A stretch of 64,000 bases of DNA, from NCBI RefSeq assembly GCF_013376045.1, contig NZ_JABMJG010000011.1, forward strand, positions 229,377 through 293,376. The letters run 5' to 3'. A program made the position numbers and the translations under genes. This document shows positions 1 through 8,296 of the stretch, in pieces. Numbering within the stretch: position 1 is the stretch's first letter; each line of letters opens with the position of its first letter. Below the pieces are notes generated by a model. It searched no databases. It was not told the origin of the DNA and saw only the letters and a program-made list of their open reading frames with translations. This DNA comes from Variovorax sp. SG517 (GTDB lineage Bacteria; Pseudomonadota; Gammaproteobacteria; Burkholderiales; Burkholderiaceae_C).

Positions 1-2
1 GC

Positions 3-329
3 CTGCAGATCCTGCGCTACGCGCCCGGCGCCCAGTACCGCCCGCACTACGACTACTTCGACCCCAGCGAGCCGGGCACGCCCACCATCCTCAAGCGCGG
101 CGGCCAGCGCGTCGCCACGCTGGTGATGTACCTGCAGGAGCCCGAGGGCGGCGGTGCCACCACCTTCCCCGACGTGGGCCTCGAAGTGGCCCCGGCGCGC
201 GGCTGCGGCGTGTTCTTCAGCTACGACCGGCCCGACCCCGTGACCCGCACCCTGCACGGCGGCGCGCCGGTGCTGGCGGGCGAGAAGTGGGTCGCCACCA
301 AGTGGCTGCGCGAGCGCGAGTTCAAGTAA
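3..329 (+). CDS. 2-oxoglutarate/Fe(II)-dependent dioxygenase, prolyl 4-hydroxylase type (5' truncated)
   Basis: This is the C-terminal part of a non-haem iron dioxygenase; the start lies before the window. The visible fragment has the HxD iron-ligand pair (HYD, codons 45-53), the distal iron-ligand histidine in RTLHGG (codon 255-257), and a GEKWVATKW segment that fits the 2-oxoglutarate-binding and terminal strand of the P4Hc domain. Family members hydroxylate protein prolines or other substrates using O2 and 2-oxoglutarate. The substrate cannot be read from the fragment. It ends 33 bases before the hydrolase gene on the same strand. Confidence 0.85.
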   Translation: MQILRYAPGAQYRPHYDYFDPSEPGTPTILKRGGQRVATLVMYLQEPEGGGATTFPDVGLEVAPARGCGVFFSYDRPDPVTRTLHGGAPVLAGEKWVATKWLREREFK

Positions 330-362
330 GAAGCAAGAAGCACAGGCACGACGAAGCAATCG

Positions 363-1268
363 ATGAAAGTCACCGCCAACGGGCTGCAGATCGAGGTCGA
401 CGACACCGGAGGCGAGGGGCGCCCCGTCATCCTGCTCATCATGGGGCTGGGCATGCAGCTCGTCGCCTGGCCGACGGCCTTCGTGCACCAGCTGGTGGAC
501 GCGGGCTTTCGCGTGGTGCGCCACGACAACCGCGACATCGGCCTGAGCCAGGGCTTCGACCACGCGGGCGTGGGCAACATCGTGTGGGAGACCATCCGCC
601 ACCGGCTCGGCCTGAAGGTACGCTCGGCCTACACGCTGCAGGACATGGCCCTCGATTCGCTCGGCGTGCTCGACGCGCTGGGCATCGAAAGGGCCCACAT
701 CGTCGGCGCCTCCATGGGCGGCATGATCGCCCAGCGCATCGCGGCCTCCGCGCCGCAGCGCACGGCCAGCCTGGTGAGCGTCATGAGCTCCAGCGGCGCG
801 CGCGGCCTGCCCGGCCCGCGCCGCGAGGTCGCCGCCATGCTCATGCGCCGGCCGATGGGCCGCGACGAGGCGGCGCTGGTCGCGCACAGCATCCGGCTGC
901 TGCGGCTCATCCAGAGCCCGGCCTATCCGCAGACCGACGAGGAGCTCTCCGAGCGGCTCGTCTTCAGCATGCGCCGCTCCTACCACCCGGCGGGCCTGAT
1001 GCGGCAGATGCTCGCCATCGGCGCCGACGATGAGCGCCCCGCGCTGCTGCCGCGCATCCAGTCGCCCACGCTGGTGCTGCACGGCGAGGCCGACGCGCTC
1101 GTGCCCATCGCCTGCGGCGAAGACACGGCCCGGCGCATCCCGGGCTCGAAGTTCGTTTCCGTTCCCGGCATGGGCCACGACCTGCCGCCCCAGGTGTGCA
1201 CCATCCTCGCCAACCACATCGCGCCCTTCGCGCACGCGGCCGACGCCGCCACGACAAGACCATCATGA
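363..1268 (+). CDS. alpha/beta hydrolase
   Basis: A 301-residue cytoplasmic alpha/beta-fold hydrolase without a signal peptide. The nucleophile elbow is GASMGG with Ser118. An acid candidate sits in LHGEADALVP and the catalytic histidine in VPGMGHDLP near the C terminus, so the triad looks intact. An oxyanion-type MGLGMQ loop follows the first strand. Such proteins include esterases, epoxide hydrolases and C-C bond hydrolases, and the substrate is not determined. Its stop overlaps the queF start (ATGA at 1265-1268), implying translational coupling although no functional link to queuosine is evident. Confidence 0.85.
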   Translation: MKVTANGLQIEVDDTGGEGRPVILLIMGLGMQLVAWPTAFVHQLVDAGFRVVRHDNRDIGLSQGFDHAGVGNIVWETIRHRLGLKVRSAYTLQDMALDSLGVLDALGIERAHIVGASMGGMIAQRIAASAPQRTASLVSVMSSSGARGLPGPRREVAAMLMRRPMGRDEAALVAHSIRLLRLIQSPAYPQTDEELSERLVFSMRRSYHPAGLMRQMLAIGADDERPALLPRIQSPTLVLHGEADALVPIACGEDTARRIPGSKFVSVPGMGHDLPPQVCTILANHIAPFAHAADAATTRPS

Positions 1269-2149
1269 GCCACGACCCGAACCCCACGAACCCCGCGAAC
1301 CCCAACACGCCCGAGCAATCCCAGCTGGGCCGCGCGTCCGCCTACGCCGACCACTACGACCCGACGCTGCTCTTTCCCATTGCGCGCGCCACGCAGCGCG
1401 AGGCCATGGGCATCAAGGCCGGCGCGCTGCCTTTCTTCGGCGCCGACCTCTGGACCGCCTTCGAGGTGAGCTGGCTCAACCTGCGCGGCAAGCCGCAGCT
1501 GGCCATCGCGCACTTCACCATTCCCTGCGAGACGCCCAACATCATCGAGAGCAAGAGCTTCAAGCTCTACCTCAACAGCTTCAACAACAGCCAGTTCGCG
1601 AGCGTCGACGCGGTGCGCGAGCGCTTGCGCGCCGACCTGTCGGAGGCGGCATGGCGCGGCAGCGACCAGCAGGCCACCATCGGCGTGACCCTGCTGGCGC
1701 CCGACATGTTCGACCGCGAGCCGGTGCACGAACTCGACGGCCTCGACCTCGACCGCCTCGACATCGAGTGCAGCCACTACCAGCCCACGCCCGAGCTGCT
1801 GAGCAGCGACGCCACGCAGGCGCCCGTCAACGAGACCCTCACCAGCCGGCTGCTCAAGAGCAACTGCCTCGTCACCGGCCAGCCCGACTGGGGCAGCGTG
1901 CAGATCCGCTACAGCGGCCCGCCTATCGACCAGGCCGGCCTGCTCGCGTACATCGTCAGCTTCCGCAACCACAACGAGTTCCACGAGCCCTGTGCCGAGC
2001 GCATGTTCACGGACATCTGGACCCGCTGCAAGCCGAACAAGCTCGCGGTGTACGCGCGCTACACGCGCCGCGGCGGGCTCGACATCAACCCCTTCCGCAC
2101 GAGCTGGCCGCAGGCGCTGCCGCCGAACATCCGGACTGCGCGGCAGTAG
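1265..2149 (+). CDS. queF: NADPH-dependent 7-cyano-7-deazaguanine reductase QueF
   Basis: This enzyme reduces preQ0 to preQ1 in synthesis of the tRNA nucleoside queuosine. At 294 residues it is the long, two-domain (E. coli-type) form. The nucleophilic cysteine is Cys201 in LKSNCLVTGQPDWGS, with Asp208 just after it, and His240-Glu241 in FRNHNEFHEPC binds the substrate. The nucleotide-binding QueF signature ESKSFK is at residues 95-100. Spacing matches E. coli QueF (C190, D197, H229, E230) with a constant offset of 11. The start at 1265 gives a normal length; the in-frame upstream extension lies inside the hydrolase gene. Confidence 0.97.
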   Translation: MSHDPNPTNPANPNTPEQSQLGRASAYADHYDPTLLFPIARATQREAMGIKAGALPFFGADLWTAFEVSWLNLRGKPQLAIAHFTIPCETPNIIESKSFKLYLNSFNNSQFASVDAVRERLRADLSEAAWRGSDQQATIGVTLLAPDMFDREPVHELDGLDLDRLDIECSHYQPTPELLSSDATQAPVNETLTSRLLKSNCLVTGQPDWGSVQIRYSGPPIDQAGLLAYIVSFRNHNEFHEPCAERMFTDIWTRCKPNKLAVYARYTRRGGLDINPFRTSWPQALPPNIRTARQ

Positions 2150-2158
2150 TCCGGGGCC

Positions 2159-2179
2159 TTCCGAAGCCCCTCTTCGGAA
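2159..2179. terminator. hairpin downstream of queF (possible terminator)
   Basis: A perfect 8-bp stem, TTCCGAAG and CTTCGGAA, closes a 5-base loop ten bases after the queF stop. No T tract follows, so it may be a Rho-assisted terminator or an mRNA 3'-end stabiliser rather than a classical intrinsic terminator. Confidence 0.4.
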
Positions 2180-2266
2180 ACCCCAAACCCGCTGTCGCCC
2201 TCCCTGTGGCATTCTGGATTTCGCCCGCGATCCGCGGGCGAACGAACATCCACAGCAGAGGCAAGC

Positions 2267-3172
2267 ATGGTTGAAGGAAAAGTGGTCGTCGTCACCGGCG
2301 CGGGCGGCGGCATCGGGCGCGACATCGCGCTGGCGATGGCGGCGCACGGCGCGAAGGTGGTGGTCAACGACATCGGCGCGGCGCTCGACGGTGTCGGCGG
2401 CAGCGCAGGCCCCGCGCAGCAGGTGGTCGACGAGATCCGCGCGGCCGGCGGGCAGGCCGTGCCCAACACCGACAGCGTGGCCGATGCCGCGAGCGCGGCG
2501 CGCATCGTGCAGTGCGCCATCGACAGCTTCGGGCGCATCGACGCTGTTGTGAACAACGCGGGCATCCTGCGCGACCGCTTCTTCCACAAGATGTCGGTCG
2601 ACGAGTGGGACTCGGTGCTCAAGGTGCACCTGTACGGCGCCTACTATGTGAGCCGCGCGGCGGCCACGTATTTCAAGGAGCAGGAGTCGGGCGCGCTGGT
2701 GCACATGACCTCCACCTCGGGCCTGATCGGCAACTTCGGCCAGGCCAACTATGCGGCGGCCAAGCTGGGCATCGTGGCGCTGTCGAAGTCGATCGCGCTG
2801 GACATGCAGAAATTCAAGGTGCGCTCCAACTGCATCGCGCCCTTCGCCTGGAGCCGCATGATCGGCGCCATTCCCACCGACACCGACGAGCAGCGCGCCC
2901 GCGTCGACAAGATCAAGCAGATGACGCCCGCCAAGGTCGCGCCGCTGGCCGTCTACCTTGCGAGCGATGCCGCGGCGGCGGTCAACGGGCAGATCTTCTC
3001 GGTGCGCAACAACGAGATCTCGCTCATCAGCCAGCCACGGCCGGTGCGCTCCATCCACCGCTCCGAGGGCTGGACGCCGCAGAGCATCGCCGAGCACGCC
3101 ATGCCCGCGATGCGCGCCAGCTTCTTCGATCTCGACCGCTCGGCGGACGTATTCAGCTGGGACCCGGTCTGA
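2267..3172 (+). CDS. SDR-family dehydrogenase, 3-hydroxyacyl-CoA dehydrogenase-like
   Basis: A 301-residue short-chain dehydrogenase/reductase. The Rossmann motif TGAGGGIG is at about residues 10-17, NNAG near 95-98, and the catalytic Ser and YxxxK (TSTSGLIG, YAAAK) are intact. The VNDIGAALDG insert after strand 2 and the long C-terminal tail resemble the dehydrogenase domain of type 2 multifunctional beta-oxidation enzymes, so an NAD-dependent 3-hydroxyacyl-CoA dehydrogenase is the best guess. It stands alone on the plus strand with its own 117-base upstream gap. The exact substrate is unknown. Confidence 0.85.
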   Translation: MVEGKVVVVTGAGGGIGRDIALAMAAHGAKVVVNDIGAALDGVGGSAGPAQQVVDEIRAAGGQAVPNTDSVADAASAARIVQCAIDSFGRIDAVVNNAGILRDRFFHKMSVDEWDSVLKVHLYGAYYVSRAAATYFKEQESGALVHMTSTSGLIGNFGQANYAAAKLGIVALSKSIALDMQKFKVRSNCIAPFAWSRMIGAIPTDTDEQRARVDKIKQMTPAKVAPLAVYLASDAAAAVNGQIFSVRNNEISLISQPRPVRSIHRSEGWTPQSIAEHAMPAMRASFFDLDRSADVFSWDPV

Positions 3173-3251
3173 GGACAAACCCGCAGAGGGCTGCGAGCGG
3201 CTTCATTCGCCGGACAATGCGCGTTCCGCTTCCCCTTGATTCCGGCGCCCG

Positions 3252-4142
3252 GTGAACCTGCACTTCGACCTGTTCGACCTGAAACTGTTCGTCTACGTGG
3301 CGGACGCGCACAGCCTCACGCGCGGCGCGGAGAAGGCCTGTATCTCGCTGGCCGCCGCCTCCACGCGCATCAAGCAGATGGAGGAGGCCGTGGGCGGCAA
3401 GCTGCTGCACCGCAGTGCGCAGGGCGTGAGCCTCACGGCGGCGGGGCAGGCGGTGCTCTACCACGCCAAGCGCGTGATGCAGCAGATGGAGCACCTGCGC
3501 TGCGACATGCAGGACTTCGGCAAGGGCATCAAGGGCCACGTGCGGGTGTTCGCCAACACCACCTCCATCACCGAATACCTGCCGCAGAAGCTGGCGGGCT
3601 TTCTCACGCAGCATCCGGCCGTGCAGGTGGACCTGCGCGAATACCTCAGCGAGGAGATCGTGCGCGCGGTGGCCGACGGCGAGGCCGACATCGGCATCCT
3701 CGCGGGCGACGTGCACACGGGCGACTTCGACTCGCGGCCCTTCGGCAGCAACCAGCTCGTGCTGGTGGTGCCTACCACGCACCGCCTCGCAGGCGTGCCC
3801 TCGGTGGCCTTTGCCGACACGCTCGACGAGCAGCACGTGGGCCTGCACCACGGCAGCGCCATCCACCGCTTCCTGCAGCGCCGCGCCGAGCTCGCGGGGC
3901 GCGGCTTCAATCCGCGCATCCAGGTCAGCAGCTTCGAGGCCATCTGCCTGATGATCGAGGCGGGCGTGGGCGTCGGCGTGCTGCCGGCGTCGTCGGCGCA
4001 GCGGCTGTCGATGGCCATGCGCATCTCGACCGTGGCCCTCAGCGACGCCTGGGCCGAGCGCGAGCTGAAGCTGATCGCGCGCAGTCGCGAGCAGTTGCCG
4101 GCTTCCGCGCGTGAGCTGTTCGACCATCTCGTCGCGTCATGA
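3252..4142 (+). CDS. LysR-family transcriptional regulator (first of a tandem pair)
   Basis: A 296-residue LysR-type regulator beginning with GTG. The N-terminal winged helix-turn-helix covers about residues 1-65 (LKLFVYVADAHSLTRGAEK, then AAASTRIKQME), followed by a periplasmic-binding-protein-like effector domain with GVGVGVLP near the C terminus. It belongs to the LysR subgroup with a Ser/Ala-rich recognition helix and is clearly related to the next gene over its full length. Its target is not obvious: the neighbours are an SDR gene upstream and the second LysR downstream. Confidence 0.9.
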   Translation: MNLHFDLFDLKLFVYVADAHSLTRGAEKACISLAAASTRIKQMEEAVGGKLLHRSAQGVSLTAAGQAVLYHAKRVMQQMEHLRCDMQDFGKGIKGHVRVFANTTSITEYLPQKLAGFLTQHPAVQVDLREYLSEEIVRAVADGEADIGILAGDVHTGDFDSRPFGSNQLVLVVPTTHRLAGVPSVAFADTLDEQHVGLHHGSAIHRFLQRRAELAGRGFNPRIQVSSFEAICLMIEAGVGVGVLPASSAQRLSMAMRISTVALSDAWAERELKLIARSREQLPASARELFDHLVAS

Positions 4143-4240
4143 GGCTAACCCCCAGGCTTCGCGCACTTCGTGTCGCTTCGCCAACCCCCTTGCAGGGGGC
4201 AACACCTGCGGCCCGGCAAAGCCGGTTCCGCGGTGTTCCT
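4140..4240. repeat. hairpin-rich intergenic element (REP-like)
   Basis: The gap between the two LysR genes carries two short stem-loops, CCCCC-TTGCA-GGGGG and CCGGC-AAA-GCCGG, in a sequence resembling the dispersed intergenic repeats of Comamonadaceae genomes. Only one copy lies in this window, so its repetitive nature is inferred from recollection of such elements and is not shown here. Confidence 0.4.
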
Positions 4241-4314
4241 GAGCTTGGCCGTGGCGAGCGTGCGCATCGTGGGCGATGCATCGGCTCGTCGAAAAACCTG
4301 AACGACGGGGGCGT

Positions 4315-5202
4315 ATGTCGGCCGACCTGAAGTCGCTGCGCCTGTTCGTGGCCGTGGCGGACCACGGCAGCATCAGCGAGGGCGCCAAGCGCTGCCACAT
4401 CGCGCTGGCCGCGGCCAGCAAGCGCATCTCCGACCTGGAGGCCCGCGCGCGGCTGCCGCTGCTGGTGCGGCATGCGCGCGGCGTCACGCTCACCTCGGCG
4501 GGCCATGGACTGCTGCTGCATGCGCGTGCGGTGCTCTCGGCCATGGACCGTCTGGGCGCCGAACTCGACGACTTCCAGAACGGCGTGGCGGGCGTGGTGA
4601 GCATCACGGCCAACGCATCGACCATCGCGCAGTTCCTTCCGTCGCAGATCGGCTCCTTCCTGCGCCTGCATCCGGTGCTGAAGATCGACCTGCAGGAGCG
4701 CGCCAGCACCGAGGTGGTGAAGGCGGTGCAGGCCGGCCTCGCCGACATCGGCGTGATCGAGGGCAACACGCCCGCCGAAGGGCTCGAGTGCCTGCCGTAT
4801 CGCACCGACGAGCTGGCGGTGGTGGTGGCGCGCGACCATCCGCTCGCGCGGCGCAGGCGCATCGGCGTGGACGAGGTGCTGAGCCACGACCACATCGTGG
4901 TGCGCGAAGGCACGGCGCTGCACCGCGTGCTGCTGTCCGCCGCATTGGAGGCCGGCGTGCCGCTGAAGGTGCGCATGCAGGTGGGCAGCTTCGACATGGT
5001 CTGCCGCATGGTGGAGCAGGGCGCGGGCATCGGCGTGCTGCCCTATGCGGCCATCCTGCCGCAGCTGCAGATACTGAAGCTGCGCTGCCTGAAGCTCGAC
5101 GCGCCCTGGGCCCACAGGCGCCACCTGCTGTGCGTGCGCAGGCAGCAGGAGCTGACGGTGGCCGCGCGCTCGGTGCTGGAGCACCTGGGTCGGCCCGACT
5201 GA
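4315..5202 (+). CDS. LysR-family transcriptional regulator (second of a tandem pair)
   Basis: A 295-residue LysR regulator with the same architecture as its upstream neighbour: HTH at about residues 1-63 (LRLFVAVADHGSISEGAKR, AAASKRISDLE) and an effector-binding domain with GAGIGVLP. The start is placed at the ATG of MSADLKSLRLF, which gives the usual LysR N terminus; the ORF could extend 13 codons upstream. It directly precedes the enolase-superfamily/Bug/decarboxylase genes in the same orientation, making it the likely regulator of that operon. Confidence 0.9.
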   Translation: MSADLKSLRLFVAVADHGSISEGAKRCHIALAAASKRISDLEARARLPLLVRHARGVTLTSAGHGLLLHARAVLSAMDRLGAELDDFQNGVAGVVSITANASTIAQFLPSQIGSFLRLHPVLKIDLQERASTEVVKAVQAGLADIGVIEGNTPAEGLECLPYRTDELAVVVARDHPLARRRRIGVDEVLSHDHIVVREGTALHRVLLSAALEAGVPLKVRMQVGSFDMVCRMVEQGAGIGVLPYAAILPQLQILKLRCLKLDAPWAHRRHLLCVRRQQELTVAARSVLEHLGRPD

Positions 5203-5276
5203 GCCTGCCCGCTGGTCAGTCTTCGTGGTGCGCGAAGGCTCGGACTCGCCAAAAACGAATTGTTCTCCCGCGGTTC

Positions 5277-5294
5277 GCACGCAAAGATGCGTGC
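5277..5294. promoter_or_regulatory. inverted repeat upstream of the catabolic operon
   Basis: Perfect 6-bp arms GCACGC and GCGTGC flank the 6 bases AAAGAT, ending 19 bases before the TTG start at 5314. It could be an operator for the preceding LysR protein or a 5' UTR hairpin. Confidence 0.3.
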
Positions 5295-5313
5295 ACCAAC
5301 GAAGGAGACAGAC

Positions 5314-6468
5314 TTGAAGATCGTTCGCGTCAGCGCCACGCCGCTGAACATTCCCGTGACCATCGACGTGGTCGGCATGAACAAGCAGACCTCGCTGTCG
5401 CTGTGCCTCACCGAGATCGAGACCGACACCGGCATCGTCGGCCACGGCATGACGGCCATCACGGAAGAAGAAATCATCGCCGCCGCGGTGCGCGAGGTGG
5501 CGGGCCCCGCGCTGATCGGCGAGGACCCGATGGCCACCGAGCGCCTGTGGGAGAAGCTCTACTGGCTGCTCTCGCCGCGCGGCCAGACCGGCTACGCCAG
5601 CCACACCATCGCCGCGCTCGACATCGCGCTGTGGGACATCAAGGCCCGCGCGCTGGGCCAGCCGCTGTGGCGCCTGCTCGGCGGCGCGCGCGCGAAGGTG
5701 CCGGTGTATGCCACCTTCGGATTCGGCTTCTTCGAGCGCGATCAGCTCGCCGCTGCCGCCAGGCTGTGGGTGTCGCAGGGCTTCCAGCGGCTGAAGATGA
5801 CCGTGGGCAACCATGCGCTCGCGCGCCGCGACGAGCCGCGTCCGCTCGACGAAGTCATCGCGGAAGACGTGCGCCGCGTGGCTGCCGTGCGCGAGGCGGT
5901 GGGCCCCGACGTCAAGCTCTACGTCGACGCCAACTGCGGCCTCGACCTGTTTCACGCCACCGAACTCGCGCACCGCATCGAGCCCTATGGCATCAGCTTC
6001 TTCGAGGAGCCGCTCACGCAGAACGACGTGCGCCAGATGGCCCAGCTGCGCGCGCGCACCCGCATCCCGCTGGCCTGCGGGCAGAACGAGGGCCTGGCCT
6101 TCCGCTTCCGCGACTTGCTGGTGAACCAGGCGGCCGACGTGCTGCAGCCCAACGTGACCATCTCGGGCGGCTACTCGCAGGCGCTCAAGATCGCCGGCAT
6201 GGCGCAGGCCTTCAACGTGCCCATCGACAACGGCGGCGCCTGGCCCTTCCACAACATGCACCTGCATGCGGGTGTGTCGAACGGCGGCCTGGTCGAGTAC
6301 CACTACGTCGCGGTGCAGATGCTCAAGCAGATCTTCGACGGCCTGCCGGTGCCCGAGCAGGGCTGGCTCACGCTGCCCGAGACGCCCGGCCTGGGCTTCG
6401 CGCCGAACGCCGAGCGCGTGCGCGAGCTGGCGAAGCTGCCGACCTCGCACGGCAAGGGCAAGGCCTGA
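5314..6468 (+). CDS. enolase-superfamily (mandelate racemase/muconate lactonizing type) enzyme
   Basis: Start chosen at TTG 5314 because a GGAG ribosome site lies 7 bases upstream and the protein then begins MKIVRVSATPLNIPV, typical of the family; 384 residues. The capping domain is N-terminal and the barrel follows. Metal ligands are Asp205 (VDAN), Glu231 (FFEEP) and Glu259 (CGQNE). Lys161 occupies the first lysine of the KxK motif, but the second is Thr163, and the Asp of the Asp-His dyad is replaced by Asn280 (QPNVTISGG). Histidines 313-318 follow. The reaction begins by alpha-proton abstraction from a carboxylate; a dehydratase or racemase role is likely. It heads an operon with a Bug protein and arylmalonate decarboxylase. 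Confidence 0.85.
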   Translation: MKIVRVSATPLNIPVTIDVVGMNKQTSLSLCLTEIETDTGIVGHGMTAITEEEIIAAAVREVAGPALIGEDPMATERLWEKLYWLLSPRGQTGYASHTIAALDIALWDIKARALGQPLWRLLGGARAKVPVYATFGFGFFERDQLAAAARLWVSQGFQRLKMTVGNHALARRDEPRPLDEVIAEDVRRVAAVREAVGPDVKLYVDANCGLDLFHATELAHRIEPYGISFFEEPLTQNDVRQMAQLRARTRIPLACGQNEGLAFRFRDLLVNQAADVLQPNVTISGGYSQALKIAGMAQAFNVPIDNGGAWPFHNMHLHAGVSNGGLVEYHYVAVQMLKQIFDGLPVPEQGWLTLPETPGLGFAPNAERVRELAKLPTSHGKGKA

Positions 6469-6536
6469 GCCAAACTTTCTTCCCTCACGACCAGGCCGCG
6501 ACAGACGGCCGGCGTCCGATCAAAGACAACGGAGAC

Positions 6537-7553
6537 ATGATGAAAGCCACACAAGCGATTCGACCACCGGCGCGCCGCCATGCATTGCGCGCGATGGCCG
6601 CCCTGGGCCTCGCTGCCGCCCTCTCGGCGCCGGCGGCCTGGGCCCAGGCCCAGAAGTACCCCGACAAGCCCATCCGGCTCATCGTCGGCTACTCCGCCGG
6701 CGGCGGCGTCGATGCGGTGGCGCGGCTGCTCGGCACGCGCCTGTCGAACGTGCTGGGCCAGCAGGTGCTGGTGGAGAACCGCACCGGGGCGACCGGCCTC
6801 ATCGCGGCCGACTTCGTCGCCAAGGCGCCGCCCGACGGCTACACGCTGATGATGGGCGACAGCGCCTTGCTCGCCGCCAAGCTGCTGCAGCCGAAGATCG
6901 CGCTGGACCCGCTCACCAGCTTCAAGCCGGTGGCGGGGGCCTTCATCTCGCCGCTGATGATCGTGACGGGCAACGACTTTCCCGCGAAGACGCCGGCCGA
7001 GCTGGTGAAGGAGCTCAAGGCCAATGCCTCGCGCTACTCGTACGCCACCTCGGGCGTGGGCACGGTGCAGCACCTGGGCTTCGAGATGCTCAAGCAGGCC
7101 ACCGGCAGCCCGGTGGTGCACGTGCCCTATCGCGGCGCGGCGCAGATCGTGCCCGACGTGATCGGCGGCCAGATTCCGATTGGCGTGGTGAGCGCCACGG
7201 CGGGCATGGCGCAGGCCAAGGCGGGCAAGCTGCGCGCGCTCGCGATGATGAACACCGCCAAGCTCGAAGGCGCCGAGAGCGTGCCGCCGCTGGCCGACGC
7301 CTTGCCGGGCTTCGACGTGGCGCCGCGCATCTTCGTGCTGGCGCCGGCCGGCACGCCCAACGACATCGTCGACAAGCTCTCGGCCGCGGTGAAGGCCGTG
7401 CTCGACACGCCCGAGGCCGGCACCGCGGCGGCCGCGCAGGGCACGCTGCGCGCCTACGCCACGCCGGCCCAGCTCGGCAAGGACATGGCCGCCGAGACCG
7501 CGCGATGGAAGAAGATCATCGCGGAGCAGCACATCGTGGCCGAGGGGAGCTGA
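6537..7553 (+). CDS. Bug-family periplasmic solute-binding protein (TTT system)
   Basis: A 338-residue binding protein of the Bug/TctC family. The signal peptide occupies about residues 1-37, ending in AAWAQA, with arginines before the hydrophobic stretch. The mature protein starts with the family hallmark KYPDKPIRLIVGYSAGGGVD and continues with the PPDGYTL motif and HVPYRG. Bug proteins capture carboxylates for TctAB-type permeases, but no tctA/tctB gene is present in this window. It sits between the enolase-superfamily gene and the decarboxylase, so an aryl- or alkyl-malonate-like substrate is inferred. GGAG lies just before the ATG. Confidence 0.93.
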   Translation: MMKATQAIRPPARRHALRAMAALGLAAALSAPAAWAQAQKYPDKPIRLIVGYSAGGGVDAVARLLGTRLSNVLGQQVLVENRTGATGLIAADFVAKAPPDGYTLMMGDSALLAAKLLQPKIALDPLTSFKPVAGAFISPLMIVTGNDFPAKTPAELVKELKANASRYSYATSGVGTVQHLGFEMLKQATGSPVVHVPYRGAAQIVPDVIGGQIPIGVVSATAGMAQAKAGKLRALAMMNTAKLEGAESVPPLADALPGFDVAPRIFVLAPAGTPNDIVDKLSAAVKAVLDTPEAGTAAAAQGTLRAYATPAQLGKDMAAETARWKKIIAEQHIVAEGS

Positions 7554-7555
7554 GC

Positions 7556-8281
7556 ATGGCGCAGCCTCATCTGGGCCTGATCGTGCCACCGGCGGCTGGC
7601 GAGGTGCCGGTGGACGGCCCGCTGCTGTACGGCGAGCGCATCCGCTTCAGCGCGCGCGGCCTGGGCCTGGGGGAAATCTCCACGCGCGGGTACCTCGACG
7701 TGATCGACTCGGTGGTCGAGAAGGCGGTGGCGCTGAAGAAGGAAGAGGGCGTGTCCGCGATCTCGCTCATGGGCACCTCCCTGAGCTTCTTCCGCGGCGC
7801 GGCCTTCAACCGGCAGCTCGAAGTCGAGATGGCGCGTGCCACCGGCCTGCCCTGCACGACCATGAGCAACGCCATCGTCAACGGGCTGCGTCATCTGAAG
7901 GTGCGGCGCGTGGCGGTGGCCACGGCCTACATCGACGAGGTCAATGCCCAGCTGCGCAGCTACCTGGAGCAGAGCGGCTTCGAGCCGCTGGCGCTCGAAG
8001 GCCTGTCGATCTCCGACGTGCAGGCCGTGGGCAAGGTGCCGGCGAAAGCGCTGGTTGACCTGTGCGTGAAGGTGTTCGAGGCGCAGCGCGGTGCCGACGG
8101 CATCCTGATCTCCTGCGGCGGGCTGGTCACGCTCGACGCGGTGCGCGAGGTGGAGGCGCGCCTGCAGGTGCCCGTGGTGTCCAGCTCGCCCGCCGGCTTC
8201 TGGGACCTTGTGCGCACTGCCGGGCTCGATGCGCGCTCGCCGGGCTGCGGCCGGCTCTTCGCCTGGACCGCACCGGCCTGA
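7556..8281 (+). CDS. arylmalonate decarboxylase (AMDase), Asp/Glu racemase superfamily
   Basis: A 241-residue cytoplasmic enzyme closely resembling, as I recall it, the Bordetella bronchiseptica arylmalonate decarboxylase over its whole length (shared stretches include LMGTSLSF, GLPCTTMS, VATAYID and SCGGL). It removes CO2 from alpha-disubstituted malonates without cofactor. The catalytic cysteine is Cys187; the dioxyanion-hole residues Thr74, Ser75 and Tyr125 are present. Residue 73 is Gly rather than the second Cys of the racemases, which favours decarboxylase over racemase. It starts 2 bases after the Bug stop, so the two are co-transcribed. Native function in bacteria is poorly known. Confidence 0.9.
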   Translation: MAQPHLGLIVPPAAGEVPVDGPLLYGERIRFSARGLGLGEISTRGYLDVIDSVVEKAVALKKEEGVSAISLMGTSLSFFRGAAFNRQLEVEMARATGLPCTTMSNAIVNGLRHLKVRRVAVATAYIDEVNAQLRSYLEQSGFEPLALEGLSISDVQAVGKVPAKALVDLCVKVFEAQRGADGILISCGGLVTLDAVREVEARLQVPVVSSSPAGFWDLVRTAGLDARSPGCGRLFAWTAPA

Positions 8282-8296
8282 ACGGCCTGAACGGGC

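Noticed and set aside
980..3178. 732-codon open frame on the minus strand
   Set aside because: It is antisense to hydrolase, queF and SDR genes that have intact active sites; its sequence is repetitive Arg/Val/Ala/His.
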